Positions 31,660 through 44,075 are shown, numbered from the stretch's first letter. The stretch: DNA of 64,000 nt from Anastatus disparis (GCA_017163975.1 JAFFSR010000237.1:3038001-3102000), one strand, 5' to 3'. The notes: generated by a model not told the origin, from the letters alone. Translations and numbers: made by a program.

Positions 31660-33550
31660 CGAATGTTGTAAATAAATTTGTACAGAAATGTAATTGAATA
31701 AACAATAAATATTACATACATATTTCTCCTTTCCATTAATATTTTATTTAAATATTTTAAAATCTAATAAACAAATGATGACAAGGAATTGAATGTAACA
31801 TAGCATGTTCTGCTACTTGAAATTTCATTTATTAAATTGCTTATAATTATTCTTACAGGCACCCAATCAATGTTTTAAAAAATGTAAAATTTTAAAATGT
31901 AAAAGTTCCAAATTAGCGCTGTATCAATTTTGATCAATGTCTTGCCTGTAAGTCTTGTTAAATACGTAATGTAATGTTTCCACCCATATATATGGCTATG
32001 TGTTAATCGCTGGAGATTAAAAACATTAATAACGTTTTTTATAGGCACCAAAGGTCCAAAAAAATTTATTTGAGTTATTCTTGGGTCAATATTGACCAAA
32101 TATTTCAATTTCATCAAAATTTGTCCTGTCGATCAATTTACGACAGTACTACCATAAAGAAATTTAAAGAAAAAACCTTTGAAAAGGTAAAAGTTTAGAT
32201 ACTTATGAGCCTCATATCTCAAATAATAAATTATTATTTTTTTAAAACAATTTTTTTATTTATAATACATTTTGAATAAATTTTTTCAAAACCAAAATTT
32301 AATAAAAAATTATTATTTTAATGATGTTATTAATTAAATTTTTAAATTATTAAAAATAATTTGATCAATTTTTCTACTCTAACTCAAATTACTTAATATG
32401 ATCATTCGTAGAATTATTAATTTATTTACATTTTTGTGGGTGATGTATAAATTTCAAACTTACAGCTATGTAAATAGTGCAATCATTAGAAGTTGATCAA
32501 GTATTTTATGATAAGTAAAGGAATTAATATTTTTTTCAAACTAAACAAGAAATCTTTCATTTTATTTTTATTATCCCATTTTTATAGTCTTTTAATTTTT
32601 AAAAATATTTTTTGCTTCTTGGAATAAAAATGTCTTTAAAAATTCTACTTTGTGCAATTGAAACAGAAAATGTGATAGTTCTTTTTCATTCATTTGTAAT
32701 ACTCGCCGCCTCCGCTATACCGTAAATTATTGGTAAAATATTTTTTTTCCTACTTAAATTAGCGGAACCGATAATTATGTGCTTAACTTTACAAATCACC
32801 TAGCGCGCCGAACCACTCGGACAATGCATCGATTAGTATCGCTTTATATTTCTTCAAAATCTAAACTGATTTCTCACTATTTTTTTTTATCTTTTTTATA
32901 ATACAATACTAAAATAATCTAAAATTATATGTATTATACGCAGCATCTCGTATTCTACTGTGTGTAAACAACTGCAAAATAGGGACTGTAGTACGGGAGA
33001 TACTGCACAGCGTTTTATCAAAGAAAAAAAAATTTCAGTACCGCACAACTGTGAAGCTACATATTGAAGTACATCTCTCTCTTACAAAAAGTTCCCCTTT
33101 TTAGGAGCATGTCTATTTCAGTCAGAAAGAGAATAGGAAAGCCCTGTTTCTCTCAAATGATCTCGCTGGATGTAGAAAAAATTATAACAAAATTATCACA
33201 GCTCTAAATATCTTATTTCATTATACTTTTAAATCTTTTCTTAATGTACATAAAATTAGTCTAGTTATAAATTCGTTACATATTATTAATTTATATAAAA
33301 TTATAAATATTCTATGGATTCAAGATTTTATATAATTAAATCTTCATATAGTTCAATACAAAATATTCCGATTTTCAAATTTATAGCTATTTTACCGCCA
33401 TCAATATTTAGGAAATAGATAAGCTTATAATTTTATTAATTTTATTTCATTTATTGAAATTATTTTTTCTACCCTCTAGCTGAAAATCGGTAATATTCAG
33501 GCCCCTGCCCACAACAAAGTGGCCACTTTCCGGCGTCGTCAAGCAGAAAA
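30310..33550. other. intergenic, AT-rich
   Basis: Holds (AT)n at 31617-31654. A less AT-rich stretch at 32690-33170 contains CTAGCGCGCCGAACC and CCCCTTTTAGGAGC; it could be a regulatory region, but I see no exon. Confidence 0.4.
31617..31654. repeat. (AT)n microsatellite
   Basis: About 19 uninterrupted AT units. Confidence 0.95.
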
Positions 33551-33553
33551 ATA

Positions 33554-33660
33554 GTATACAACCCTTAGCCAATAAAAAAGAACCTCGGCTTCGCCTCGGC
33601 CAACAATTATATGTGATTTGAGACCTTTCTTAATTTTCTGGCCAATGGTTGTAATATATT
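33554..33660. mobile_element. ~107-bp palindromic MITE
   Basis: Ends TATACAACCCTTAGCCAATA / TATTACAACCATTGGCCAGA (inverted), with an inner hairpin GAACCTCGGCTTCGCCTCGG. Confidence 0.6.
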
Positions 33661-33721
33661 ATAAGAGAAAAAATTTTTAATTAAATTAAATTAAGCCTAA
33701 TCTTTACGATTAAGGGGATGT

Positions 33722-33895
33722 AAAATACCAACATTACAGTTTTCCAAATTTTTCATTCTTAATCCAGATTTTTTAAAAATATCTCTATATCACTGTCTTC
33801 TATTTTAATTAATAAAAAACGTAATATAGAGATATTTCAGAAAATTTTTGAATAAAGATAAAAAATTCAAGGAACTGCAATGTAGGTAATTATGT
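33722..33895. mobile_element. ~174-bp fold-back
   Basis: Arms TACCAACATTACAGTTTTCC and (inverted) TACCTACATTGCAGTTCCTT, continuing to AATATCTCTATAT near the centre. No ORF. Confidence 0.65.
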
Positions 33896-34338
33896 ATTAA
33901 ATCACATGAGCTTAAAATTAAAATTTATGATGAAAGAATTCTACATTTAAAATTCGTGTAAAAAGGGACCTAAGAGCATCAACTTTTTTCTTTTGTATAC
34001 AGAAGACAACAAAATTTAGTGCTAAATTACCATTATATTTATATAGTATGTGCATAATATAATAGCTTTAAAGAATAAAAATTTTAAATTTATTATAAAA
34101 CGGTAGTTCCCTGATAGAAATGTGAACATAAAAAATGGTGTATATAAAAATTTAAGGTGATTAATAATAATAATGACAAAGAAATGGCCATAAAGTGTTT
34201 AAAAAAGAAGCGTTTCCATTTCTACTGGTTATAAAATGGTAAAAAAAAACATTTCAAGTTCCACCATGGTTATACAGTTTTTTTCGATTATTTAAAATTT
34301 CAAAAATTGATCACAGGTCCCTTCTTGCATGAAGCGAT

Positions 34339-34727
34339 TCAAGTGTCACTTTCATCAGTGACTATCTGTAAGAGTGGCGAAACCGAAGTAATCTGTTTGA
34401 CGTCAATGTTCGTTCCATATACATACATTTTAAGGATAACGTTGTTGATCCGATTTTTCGTGGCTTTGATTGCAACTTCAACTAATTCATTGCTCAAATT
34501 ACTACATTTTTGTAAATCAAGCAGCTCAATATTATGTGAGTTTCGTATTAATTCGCACAGACCTTGATTTTTTACATTTTTACTCGATATGCATATTAAA
34601 TCACGTAAATTTGGCATATCTGTGAATACCTCATCCGTAATTTTGTCGAGATGGCTTATGTCAAGTGATTTAATTTTTGGTAACGAGACAATATCTGCCA
34701 AGCCTTCATTGCTGATTTTATAACAAC
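34339..34727 (-). CDS. F-box/LRR copy A, exon 4
   Basis: CYKISNEGLADIVSLPKIKS ... LLQIVTDESDT, TGA. Acceptor TTTCAG. The C-terminal ~6 residues are outside the duplicated unit. Confidence 0.8.
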
Positions 34728-36197
34728 CTGAAAGTATGAAAATGCATACATTAAGTAAACATTAAAAATAAAAAATGGTGCAAAGTGTTTTATTCCCGCT
34801 AATATTTTAGAGATCAGTTATATCCTACTTCCGACCCATTTTTCAAGTTAATAAAGTGACCATTACTGTTGGGGTAGGAATAAACTATATTTATTTTATT
34901 ATTTATAATGTATTATTATAAATTTAAGAAAACAAATTCAAGGATTTCTAAAATTTGTCATTATAAAAAATTATTGACTAAATATAAAAAATAATGTTCA
35001 AACATCGAACTACAATATATCATGCATTAAAATCAATAAAAAATTTCAGATACACAATATAATTTACATAGAATAAATAAAAATATGTACTTGCCTTTAA
35101 GTTTTATCATTTTCAATTGTTTGCAATTTGCTCCAATTTTTTTTAAAATTTCATCATCTATATAGTGGTTGTTTGTAACATTTAAGATTTCAAGATTAAC
35201 TAATTGTGAAACAGGTGAGAAATCAATTTGTTTCGGAATATAGAATATAATATCATCTACAGTTGTTTCTTGATAAAGTATAAGATCCAATCTTTTTAAA
35301 TTTTTTGCACAAAAACATATATCTTTTATCATTTCATCATTTATAGTTTTGCAGCAATTAAATCTTAAAGTATGCAATTTTTGCAATTGCTTTATAGCCT
35401 GTTAATGAATAAAACACATAAAATCAAAATTTAAATAAATAATAAACAAACTAAAATATAAAATTAACTTACTTTAACAAAATAATACGGTGATAAATAA
35501 AAGGAGCAATTTATAATGAGTGTTTCTAGAGAATCTGTGGGTAGATTCAATAAACATTCTCCAATAATTGTAGTAGAATAAAGTTCAATCCACCGAAGTT
35601 TCTTATTATTTAAGAACAATTGTGATATCCTATTATCATAAATTAAATCATCAGTAGATGGTTGATCTCCCAATTGCCAAGAACAAAAGGGAAGTGGATT
35701 ATGCAAAAGAGTAATGTATTGTAAATTAGGACAATATCTTATTAAGGCTGATAGAACTTCTTCACTGAAGGTTTTTAGAGGAAAGGGAGCTTTTAGGAAA
35801 TCAAGGTGTGTGAGAAAAAAGCCACTACGGTATAACACTTTTTCAACATTTGGAATCATCACGAGGCTTTGAGTGGGAAAGCTGTGGTCCTTGACTCCCC
35901 ATGTTTCTTTTGTGCAATCAAATTTCTTAAAAGTGTACCAAGATTTAACACTAACAATTCTCCATCGTTTACAAACTGTATACAAGTATCACATGAATAA
36001 TTAGAAAGTTAAGTCATATAAAAATAATTAATATTATGCCTATAATATTATACATATAAGGTAAGTAAAATTTATTGTACCTCTTTCCGATTTAAAACGA
36101 TCTATCAATGGAAGGAAAGAAAAGATATGTATTAAGCAATCATCATTCAGATTGTGTATTTCCGCCTCATCATTTAGTATGCATCCAGTAGACAGAT
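34339..36197 (-). CDS. F-box / leucine-rich-repeat protein, copy A (5' end not resolved)
   Basis: Four minus-strand exons: 36197-36081, 35975-35473, 35398-35095, 34727-34339; 436 residues from the first visible acceptor. F-box LNDDCLIHIFSFLPLIDRFK runs into VCKRWRIVS across the first junction. LRRs follow (NLQYITLLHN, KLHTLRFNCCKTINDEMI, LEILNVTNNHYIDDEILKKI, IKSLDISHLDKI). Such proteins usually act as substrate receptors of SCF ubiquitin ligases. The ATG used by copy B is out of frame here because of a 2-base difference just before the F-box exon, so copy A needs an upstream exon or is damaged. Intron 3 has a GC donor (AAAG|GCAAGT). Confidence 0.8.
35095..35398 (-). CDS. F-box/LRR copy A, exon 3
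   Basis: 304 nt, same length as in copy B. Donor is GC (GCAAGT). Confidence 0.8.
35473..35975 (-). CDS. F-box/LRR copy A, exon 2
   Basis: 503 nt, same length as in copy B. Starts VCKRWRIVSVKSWYTFKKFD. Donor GTAAGT. Confidence 0.85.
36081..36197 (-). CDS. F-box/LRR copy A, F-box exon
   Basis: 39 codons. Acceptor ACATTACAG; weak donor GTACAA, also present in copy B. Confidence 0.7.
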
Positions 36198-36633
36198 CTG
36201 TAATGTAGTAAAATTATATCCTTGCTGATCATGAAATGATATCCTTGATGATACAGATCGATCCTTTAAATGCTTTGTCATTTGAAGGCTCAATCTGTAT
36301 CAAGCGATATTTGTCTTTTTTGTATTATGCCGAGTAATAATTTTTAATCAAGAAAGTCGTCAAAGAAATAAGCAAAGTCGTGGAAGATAGATTTATAATT
36401 AAATTAATAAAATGATTAGGTAAAATTTTAAAAATTATATGAAAAATGTTGCTGGATGTGAAGCCACGTTTTTTCAATCACTGTGCACGCACTTTAAAAC
36501 CTATCATCAAATTTTATGCTATCAATAACGTTTTTCCATTCATGGTTCAGCAAATAAAAAGAGAAAAGATTTTGAATGCTCACTGATGTATGTAAATTTT
36601 AAAATAGGAATAATTGAAAGAATCATAGAAATA

Positions 36634-36893
36634 TGTATTATATCCGTCAGATAGAATAAGAAAAAATAAAAGACCTATATTTTTTCTTTTTTCATGAAAA
36701 TGAAAATTTGAAGAGAATAGAGGCAGTTTAAATTAGTGTGACATCACGATCACATATTACATAGTACTATATCTATATATATCAAAGTTATATTAATTTA
36801 TATCGATTGTAACTCTTTTAATTCATCATATTTCGAAAAAAAATATGGAACTATTATTTTTTTGTATTCTATCTAACGGATATAATACATTTT
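36634..36893. mobile_element. ~260-bp MITE upstream of F-box copy A
   Basis: Inverted ends TATTATATCCGTCAGATAGA / TATTATATCCGTTAGATAGA. The same element sits at the equivalent place of copy B (about 48205-48475), so it predates the duplication. Confidence 0.7.
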
Positions 36894-37583
36894 TTCATGA
36901 TTCTTCTCAATTATGCCGAGCATTTTTAAAGAGTTAATGATAGAGTTGTTGAAAATAAAATAAGAAAAGAAGAATAAGATTAGGTAAAAAACAGAAAAGT
37001 AAAACAAAAGAGAAAAAGTTAACGAACTTAAAAAAAAACCTTAAAAAGAATCATTAAATCTTCCCATTGCAATTTTAAGAAAATCGTTAAAAAAAAGATG
37101 CTGAAAAAAAATATAATATAAAAAGTTAATAAAATTAATTAATAAAAATATAAGAGATTTGAAAAAACAAAGAGAAGAAAAAAAATCAAAATCGCTAACT
37201 AAACAAATGCCAAAAACTGTAGTTTACGTGCAAAAAGTATTCTTAAAAAACAATAAACATTTATTCAAGTATTAAAGTATATATTTCATTTTAAAAATTG
37301 AAATATTGCTTGTTTATAATTCCTAAATATTTATTTTTATTAAATTTGTTTAAATATAAAATGAAATATTGAATAACTTTAAAAAATTTGTATATTATCA
37401 TAGTCGCAAAGTAATAAACTATTCCCTCCAACAACTTAAAATTAAAATATGCTGTTATTTCAAAACTACTATAGTTAAAAATCTATAATTTTATAGAAAA
37501 TTTCTATAAGATTATTATATTTAAGTTCGCCTCTCTTGTCTTCAACATCAAAAGTTAACAACTTTGCAGTTAAATTAAACTCG

Positions 37584-38153
37584 AACCTCGCTTTAACGAG
37601 CGTTCGGTGCATTTAGACCCGCTATTAGCAAACAAAATACTTTTTTTGCCATTCTAACCCCAAAATCTCAACTTCGTTGCTCTTTCTTGGCTCTCATGGC
37701 AAAAAATACGGTTTGCAACTGGTATGAAAAGGCTTTTTTACGAAACTCGTTACGACCCTCGCCTTCGGCTCGGGCCGTAAACTTCTCGTTTCGTAAATAA
37801 AGCCTTTTCATACCCGTTACAAAATGTACTATTTCGCATTCTAACCTCAAAATCGCAACTTCTTTTCTCATTTTCGGCTCTCATACGAAAAAAATCATTA
37901 TTTACCTCTGGTGTAAAGGCTGGATTTACGAAACTCGTTACGTAAATCCAGCCTTTTCTCCTCAGGTTAATAATGTACTATTCATTCTTCTCACATTACT
38001 CTGTCTTTTTATAAGGGAATGCCTCCTCTTTTTCTCTCTATACTTAATCTATGTTTTACCTAGGTTCCATAGCTTTGAGTGGTGAGAACTCCTTTTGCGC
38101 TTGTGATAGCGAAATAAAACATTTTGGAGGCGATCGTTATAGCGAGGTTAGAA
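37584..38153. mobile_element. ~570-bp fold-back with internal hairpins
   Basis: Ends AACCTCGCTTTAACGAGCG / (inverted) AACCTCGCTATAACGATCG. Inside are hairpins of TATGAAAAGGCTTTTTTACG type (37718-37816) and TAAAGGCTGGATTTACG (37912-37970). The first hairpin with its flank recurs inverted at 40330-40497. Confidence 0.6.
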
Positions 38154-38503
38154 TGTATTTAGAATTTCGACATTTAAAAATGAAAGAGTATTGAAAAATA
38201 TTTTTTACAGTTAAATTTGCGATAGATTATACTAACAAGAATTTTTAAATGACTCAAATACAAATAAGTTATGTAATGATATACTCTATCTATTCCAATA
38301 ATTAAAATTGTGTTATTAAGATCTTAAAAATTTGGTCGAATTGAATAATACCTATGCGGAGTATTCGTGTCATGTGCCCTTTTAGGCTCAACTCTCAATT
38401 GTATTCTGTGATTAAAACACATGCATCAATTAAGATCATTCAAATTAAAAGTTTCAAAATTAATAATTTTGAGAAATCTCTTATATTTTTATGGTTTTAA
38501 TTA

Positions 38504-38672
38504 CCCTGGAAGAAAATTAACCATTTTTGGTCGTAATTGCTGAACTAAGCATGTTAAAATCACACGTATGTAGAAATTCTGGAAATAATTTAAACAGAAT
38601 TTCTAGATGAATGTCATTTTAACATGTTTAGCTCAAAATCACGAACAAAAAATATTTAATTTTCTTCCAAGG
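38504..38672. mobile_element. 169-bp MITE, TA target duplication, private to copy A
   Basis: Ends CCCTGGAAGAAAATTAAC / CCTTGGAAGAAAATTAAA inverted. TA at 38502-38503 and 38673-38674. The equivalent copy-B site (about 48645) is empty. Confidence 0.75.
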
Positions 38673-38700
38673 TAATAGAAAATATATTAAGTTCTTTTAA

Positions 38701-40950
38701 GGGTCTGCCTTATGACCTACTTTACCAATCAAAACTATCTAAAAAATATATTCCGTTTTTTTGATAGAAATGAATATTAGAATTGTTGGTACCTGTAAAT
38801 ATCAATTTATTTCAAATGAATGGAAAGCGGAAAAGTCTAGTTGCAAAGAAAATCGATAAGAAGCAAAATTATTATTTTTTACACTGAAAAAAAAATTTGG
38901 TCATATTAATAAAAATTTATTTGAATTGATTAAATAATTTTACTGATGTATACTAAATAAAAAATTTATTTGATTCAATTAAAGACATTTTTTTCTTTTG
39001 AATAAAAAATTATTCAAATTAAAGAAATTATTTAGTTTTATTAATGAAATATTTATTTAAGATAAATATATATTCATTCAATTTGAATATCAAACTTTGT
39101 AGATTGAAATAAATATTTATGTTAGTTGATAAATTATTTGTTTATAATAAATAAATTGTTTAGTTTTATTAATAAAATATTTATTCGAAGCAAATAAATA
39201 TTCATTCAATTGAAATAAATATTTGTTTGAATTAAAAAAATATTTGGTTGATGCAAATAAATTATTTGGTCACATCAATAAAATATTCCTTTAAAATAAA
39301 AAAATATTTAGCTCATTTGCTTATTGATTCAAACAAATAATTTTATCAATATTTATGCAGTATTTAATTACAGTAATGCACATTACTGTTTATCACCAAT
39401 GATGATGATGACCAACTTTCTAGAACAGATGTATATTGTGAAGTTTATTTGCTTTTATGTTACGTGTATATATATGACAGTTAAATTAAGATTTTGACAT
39501 TAATACGCTTTTTACTACTACCGCATACATCGAATAATCTGACATAAATATCGCTCGCTTTACAACTTAATTATCTTCAAATTTTAATTTTATTATATAT
39601 CAACCTGGAAGACCTTCAAGCACTTGCGAGATTCAGAAAAGAGAAAAATTAAAGACGCCACCAAGCGGTTACATCATTAAACCATCAAACTCATTAGAAT
39701 TCGTCAATATAAATAAATGATTTATTTAGATTGAAAAATTTTTTATCGAAACCGTCTATTCTAAAGGTCTCGAGTTCGATTCCAACACAGAGAATTTTTT
39801 TTTTTTTCAATTTTTAATTTAAAAATATTAGATTAAATTTTTTATTAATTAAAATAATTTTAATCTGTGTTTTAATATCAATTTCAGCTTTTGTTATTAA
39901 TTAATGTTTTAAAAAGAAAAATCAGGTCCAATATTTATCACGCTATAACTTTGGGAAAAAATAATATTTTGACATGCTATAACTACTATTTCGAAAGGAT
40001 TTGAGCTCAGCTTTCATTTAAAAAAAGTTTCAAGCTCCTAAGTATCAATGCTGAGGAACTGTAAGCGTTTGAAAATCTAGTAACTTTTTTAGTGATTTTC
40101 TTTAATTGCCTGTAACTAGGGAAATATTCAGCGTTGGGGTCTAAAATTCTGTTTCCTTCCATATTTTGACATCTTAAAACTTATCCCAAAGTTTGAGCAA
40201 AATCCGTGATCCGGAGGTCTGATACTCTCCTAGTAAATAATTTATTTAATTTGCCAAAAATTTATTTGAATCAAATAAACAATTATTCAATTCAAATAAA
40301 TAGAATTTAAATAATAATACATTTCGTAACAGGTATGAAAAGGCTTTATTTACGAAACGAGAAGTTTACGGCCCGAGCCGAAGGCGAGGGTGATAACGAG
40401 TTTCGTAAAAAAGCCTTTTTATACCAGTTGCGAACCGTATTTTTTGCCATGAGAGCCAAGAAAGAGCAACGAAGTTGTGATTTTGGAGTTAGAATGACAA
40501 ATATATATTTATTTGAATCAAATAAATTTTTTTTCAGTGTAGGAGGGACGTACAATTTTTGTATAAGGTTGGCAACATGGCGGCAGTCAGCTGAGATAAC
40601 TCACACAGAGCGCTAAAAAATAATAATTTTGCTTCTTATCGATTTCCTTTACAACTAGACCGCTTTTTTACAACTTTTTTCGCCATTCATTTTAAATAAA
40701 TAAAACCAATCCAAGAAGGAAAATCACCTTCGTTGTACCGTTCAAGCGTAAGTTGGAATCTGCGATAGTGACATGATTTTTTCTACTTTCTCTTGAAATT
40801 TTAACTAATTTAAAAGTTTCCGCTTCTCATTTGTTTGAAATAAATTGATATTTAAAAGTACAAACAGTTCCGATATATTTATTTCTATCAAAAAAACGAA
40901 ATATAGTTTTTAGCTATTTTCGATCGGTAAAGTAGGTCCAAAGCAGACCC
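38701..40950. mobile_element. 2.25-kb TTAA-flanked element, private to copy A, with a nested element
   Basis: Inverted ends GGGTCTGCCTTATGACCTAC / GGGTCTGCTTTGGACCTACT with similarity continuing for more than 100 bp. TTAA at 38697-38700 and 40951-40954. Copy B reads straight through a single TTAA at about 48670. piggyBac-type by TSD; no transposase ORF. Contains the element 38882-40539. Confidence 0.8.
38882..40539. mobile_element. nested element with CACTGAAAAA ends and ATTTGAATT arrays
   Basis: Ends CACTGAAAAAAAAATTTG / CACTGAAAAAAAATTTATTT inverted, TA on both sides (38880-38881, 40540-40541). Sub-terminal arrays of TTTATTTGAATTxAAATAAA words at 38890-39350 and 40240-40320. The middle (about 39930-40230) is similar to 49255-49530 downstream of copy B. 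40330-40497 is an inverted copy of the hairpin at 37650-37816. Confidence 0.65.
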
Positions 40951-41098
40951 TTAAATATACAAATTTACCATAATTTTTGTTTTCGGGATCTCCTGAAAGT
41001 TGAAAAGATGATCGATAGTTTGGATCCTCCGTAATTTCCATTTTTATTATTTTGTTACTAAGATCTGTTATAATATTTATTAAACGAAAAAAGATCCC

Positions 41099-41630
41099 AT
41101 ATGGAAAAAATTTCTGGAAATAATTGTTAATAAGTGTTAATAACTGTAAATAAATGTAAATAACTGTAAATAAGTGTTAAAGAATGTTGAAGTTGAGATA
41201 TAAATAACAGTTATATACAGTTATTTACAATTATTTACTGTTATTTACATTTATTTACAGTTATTTATATTTACTTATTATTTTTACGATTATTCACATT
41301 TATTTACGATCATTTATATTTCTTCAAAATTAATTAATTAATAACTGTAAAAAACTGTAAATAATTGTAAATAACTATAAATAATTGTAAATAATTATTA
41401 AAACATTAAATTATTCACTAATTCAAAAAATTTTTGAAAATGTAAATAACTGTAAATAACTATAAAAAAACTGTAAATAATTGTAAATAACTGTAAATAA
41501 TAGTAATTAATAGTAAATAATAGTAATTAATAGTAAATAACAATTATTTATGTCTCAATTCTGACATTTTTTAACAATTATTTACAATTATTTAATATTA
41601 TTTACAGTTATTCACAGAAATTATTTCCAT
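41099..41630. mobile_element. fold-back with CTGTAAATAA-word arms, private to copy A
   Basis: Ends TCCCATATGGAAAAAATTTC / (inverted) TCTCATATGGAAATAATTTC. The interior is almost entirely AACTGTAAATAA / TTATTTACAGTT words on both strands. Copy B at about 48815 is the empty site (AAAAAAGACGGTATTTT). Confidence 0.7.
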
Positions 41631-43808
41631 ATGAGACGCTATTTTACATTTCAATTCACTGAAAATCAACTGCGAAGCGTCGTTTAGTTACACTTAAGCC
41701 TTCTACCTGCGTGTGTTAAATATAAAGGACTGAAACTATTCTGGGCGCTTATCTGAAGAAAGTCTGAGTGAACAGTTGATCCTAGCGGCAGTGCTGCTAT
41801 CTTAAGGTAACTTACCTCGATGGGCCGTACCTAGTCGAAGCCCTTTTTATATACCATAAGTAAAAATTACCGGCGCATTGGCTGAGTGGTTAAGTGCATT
41901 GATTTGTTTCTTGATTTTGTCAGCTCTCATGATTTAGTTAGCTTACAAGAGTCCTCAACTACAATAGCAGTTTCATATTTTTCTTGTAAATAATTAAAAA
42001 AAATAAATGCATTCAATATTATTTATATAGATATTATATAACAAAGTTTAATCATATACTATTTATTTTATTGTTTTTATTAATTTATATACAAAATATA
42101 TTTATTTATTAGAATAATAAATTAAATAAATCATTAACATAATGAATTTCAATTACATTCTGTCAAAAACAAATTTTATATACAATGAACATGTATATTG
42201 CGCATTTGAAATCTATACTTACATTATCCAAGGGAATACATATATATTGGAACCTAAAAACAAAAATATAATTTTTTGTTAATGTTTAAATTAATTTTAT
42301 AATATTGTAAATATTATCTTAAAGTAGACATAAGTACTTTTATTTTAAGCTCTATTGAAACTCTTTACCATACTCCCATGATCATTCGATGAATCTTCGA
42401 ATCCATAATTCCTGGACCGTAAGGTTTCTGATGACCTAATGAACTAATATGTCTTTAACAAATAAATTTGGCTTTAGGGATTTTTAAAAAAATCAGAAAT
42501 TTCTAATTTTTCAACCAAAAAAATATTAATTTTTTAAATAAATTTCAATATTTTTATCTTATTTTTGAATTTTTTAATTTTTACACCAGTTATAGTAAAT
42601 AACTTTATTAAAAAATGTTCAAAGCTTACTTCATAGTTCAACAAACTCAACAAATTCAAATCTTAGCATACACAGTAGAAAATGGTATCTTTTGTGTAAA
42701 TTGATGTAAAATACACTGATTTTTGTATTGCATAAATTTTTATTAAATTTAAATATTAATTTGAAAATCTAATAATTATTTTCTACACAGTATCTATTTA
42801 CTCATGACTTTTATTTCAGTTACGTATATGTACATTATTAGATGCTTAACGAAAACATACGAATAAGTACTTAAATTTTTAGTTTCATTTGATTAATAAT
42901 ATTAATTTTCTAAATAATTTGAACGATTTGAAAAAAAAAATTTGAATTTTTAACTAAAGATAAACATGATTTTACACCTTACGATTTAACAATTTGCCAT
43001 AATCGATTTGATATTATTGAAATTTTGATCAAGTACAGGGAGATTTTGGAAAGTATTTTTTTAAAATCTTTACGTCATATTTTTAAACAAGAGTGTCTAG
43101 ATTTGATTGAGTTATCAATTAATTATGGCATTAATATTAATTAATGCAAAAGTTGCTTATGGGAATTCACTTTTACAGTGAAAATACGAATGCAAGTTAT
43201 ATCTTAATCAAAAAGGATTGTAATATAAAATAATAGACGAGAAATGTAATGATATCAGAATTACTATAACTCGTCCGAACTTTGTAATCGAAATTCAATA
43301 TTTTTATTTTCATTCCTATTAAAGATATAATGCTAAAACTTTATTTTTTAACAAATATTTTAATTGTAAGAAATTTATAAATATTTTTAATAAAAAATTT
43401 AAATATTTAAAAAAATATATAGCTGGACAATAATTTATTTCAAAAAATATTAAAAAACATACCCACACCCTTCTTATACCATATACGTTTCTTATATTAA
43501 ATTATCAATTTAAAATATAATACAATGGGAGCTGTATACTGGTAAGAAAAATAAATTTTTAAATAATTCTATAAAAAATCGTCTCAATTATAAATTCTTT
43601 ATACATTCTTTGCAAATGAAAGGATTAATGATTCATAAATTTCTAATAGTTTTTTTCGCTACCATCAAAGTAAATTTTACAGTAAAACACTAAATTTCAA
43701 TACTACTTTGGACATTTCGAACTTTTATATCAAACTCTTTCAAGGTGATTAAAATTATAAACATATATAAATATTATTGTATAAAAGATATTATGTGAAA
43801 TTAGATTG
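41631..43808. other. end of duplicated unit, then intergenic
   Basis: 41631-41925 matches 48835-49150. It includes a tRNA-like box A (TTGGCTGAGTGGTTAAG at 41877) without a box B, so it is not a tRNA gene. 41926-43808 is AT-rich, with nothing recognised. Confidence 0.5.
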
Positions 43809-44019
43809 TTTTTTGACAGGGTATTATTTCCCACGTGTGCTCCCACGTGGGTCCCCACGTAGGTTCCCACGTAGGTTCCCACGTAGGAAATAATACCCTG
43901 TCAAAAAAAAACTACGTGGGTACCCACGTAGATTCCCACGTGTGCCCCTACATGGGTCCCCACGTAGGTTCCCACGTAGGTTCCCGCGTGGGTACTCACG
44001 TAGTTTGTTTTGACAAGGG
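43809..44019. mobile_element. CACGTAGG-array fold-back pair
   Basis: Two adjoining palindromic units. 43809-43910: TTTTTTGACAGGGTATTATT ... inverse, with a loop of CCCACGTAGGTT repeats. 43896-44019: CCCTGTCAAAAAAAAACTAC ... GTAGTTTGTTTTGACAAGGG, again filled with CCCACGTAGGTT 11-12-mers. A forward frame reads as HVGSHVGS repeats, but this follows from the DNA repeat. Confidence 0.75.
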
Positions 44020-44075
44020 AACTACAATTTGGCAAAATATATTTTATATGACAATGAACAATATCATTTTTGTTT

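Noticed and set aside
41790..41815. R2 target-like 28S rDNA fragment (CTTAAGGTAAC...CCTCG)
   Set aside because: Only a dozen bases resemble 28S; flanks do not match rRNA as I know it.
41868..41925. tRNA (Leu/Ser-like) gene; also at 49069-49115
   Set aside because: Only a box A-like word; no box B or closed cloverleaf.
43809..44019. CRISPR-like array
   Set aside because: Repeats abut without unique spacers; eukaryotic context.
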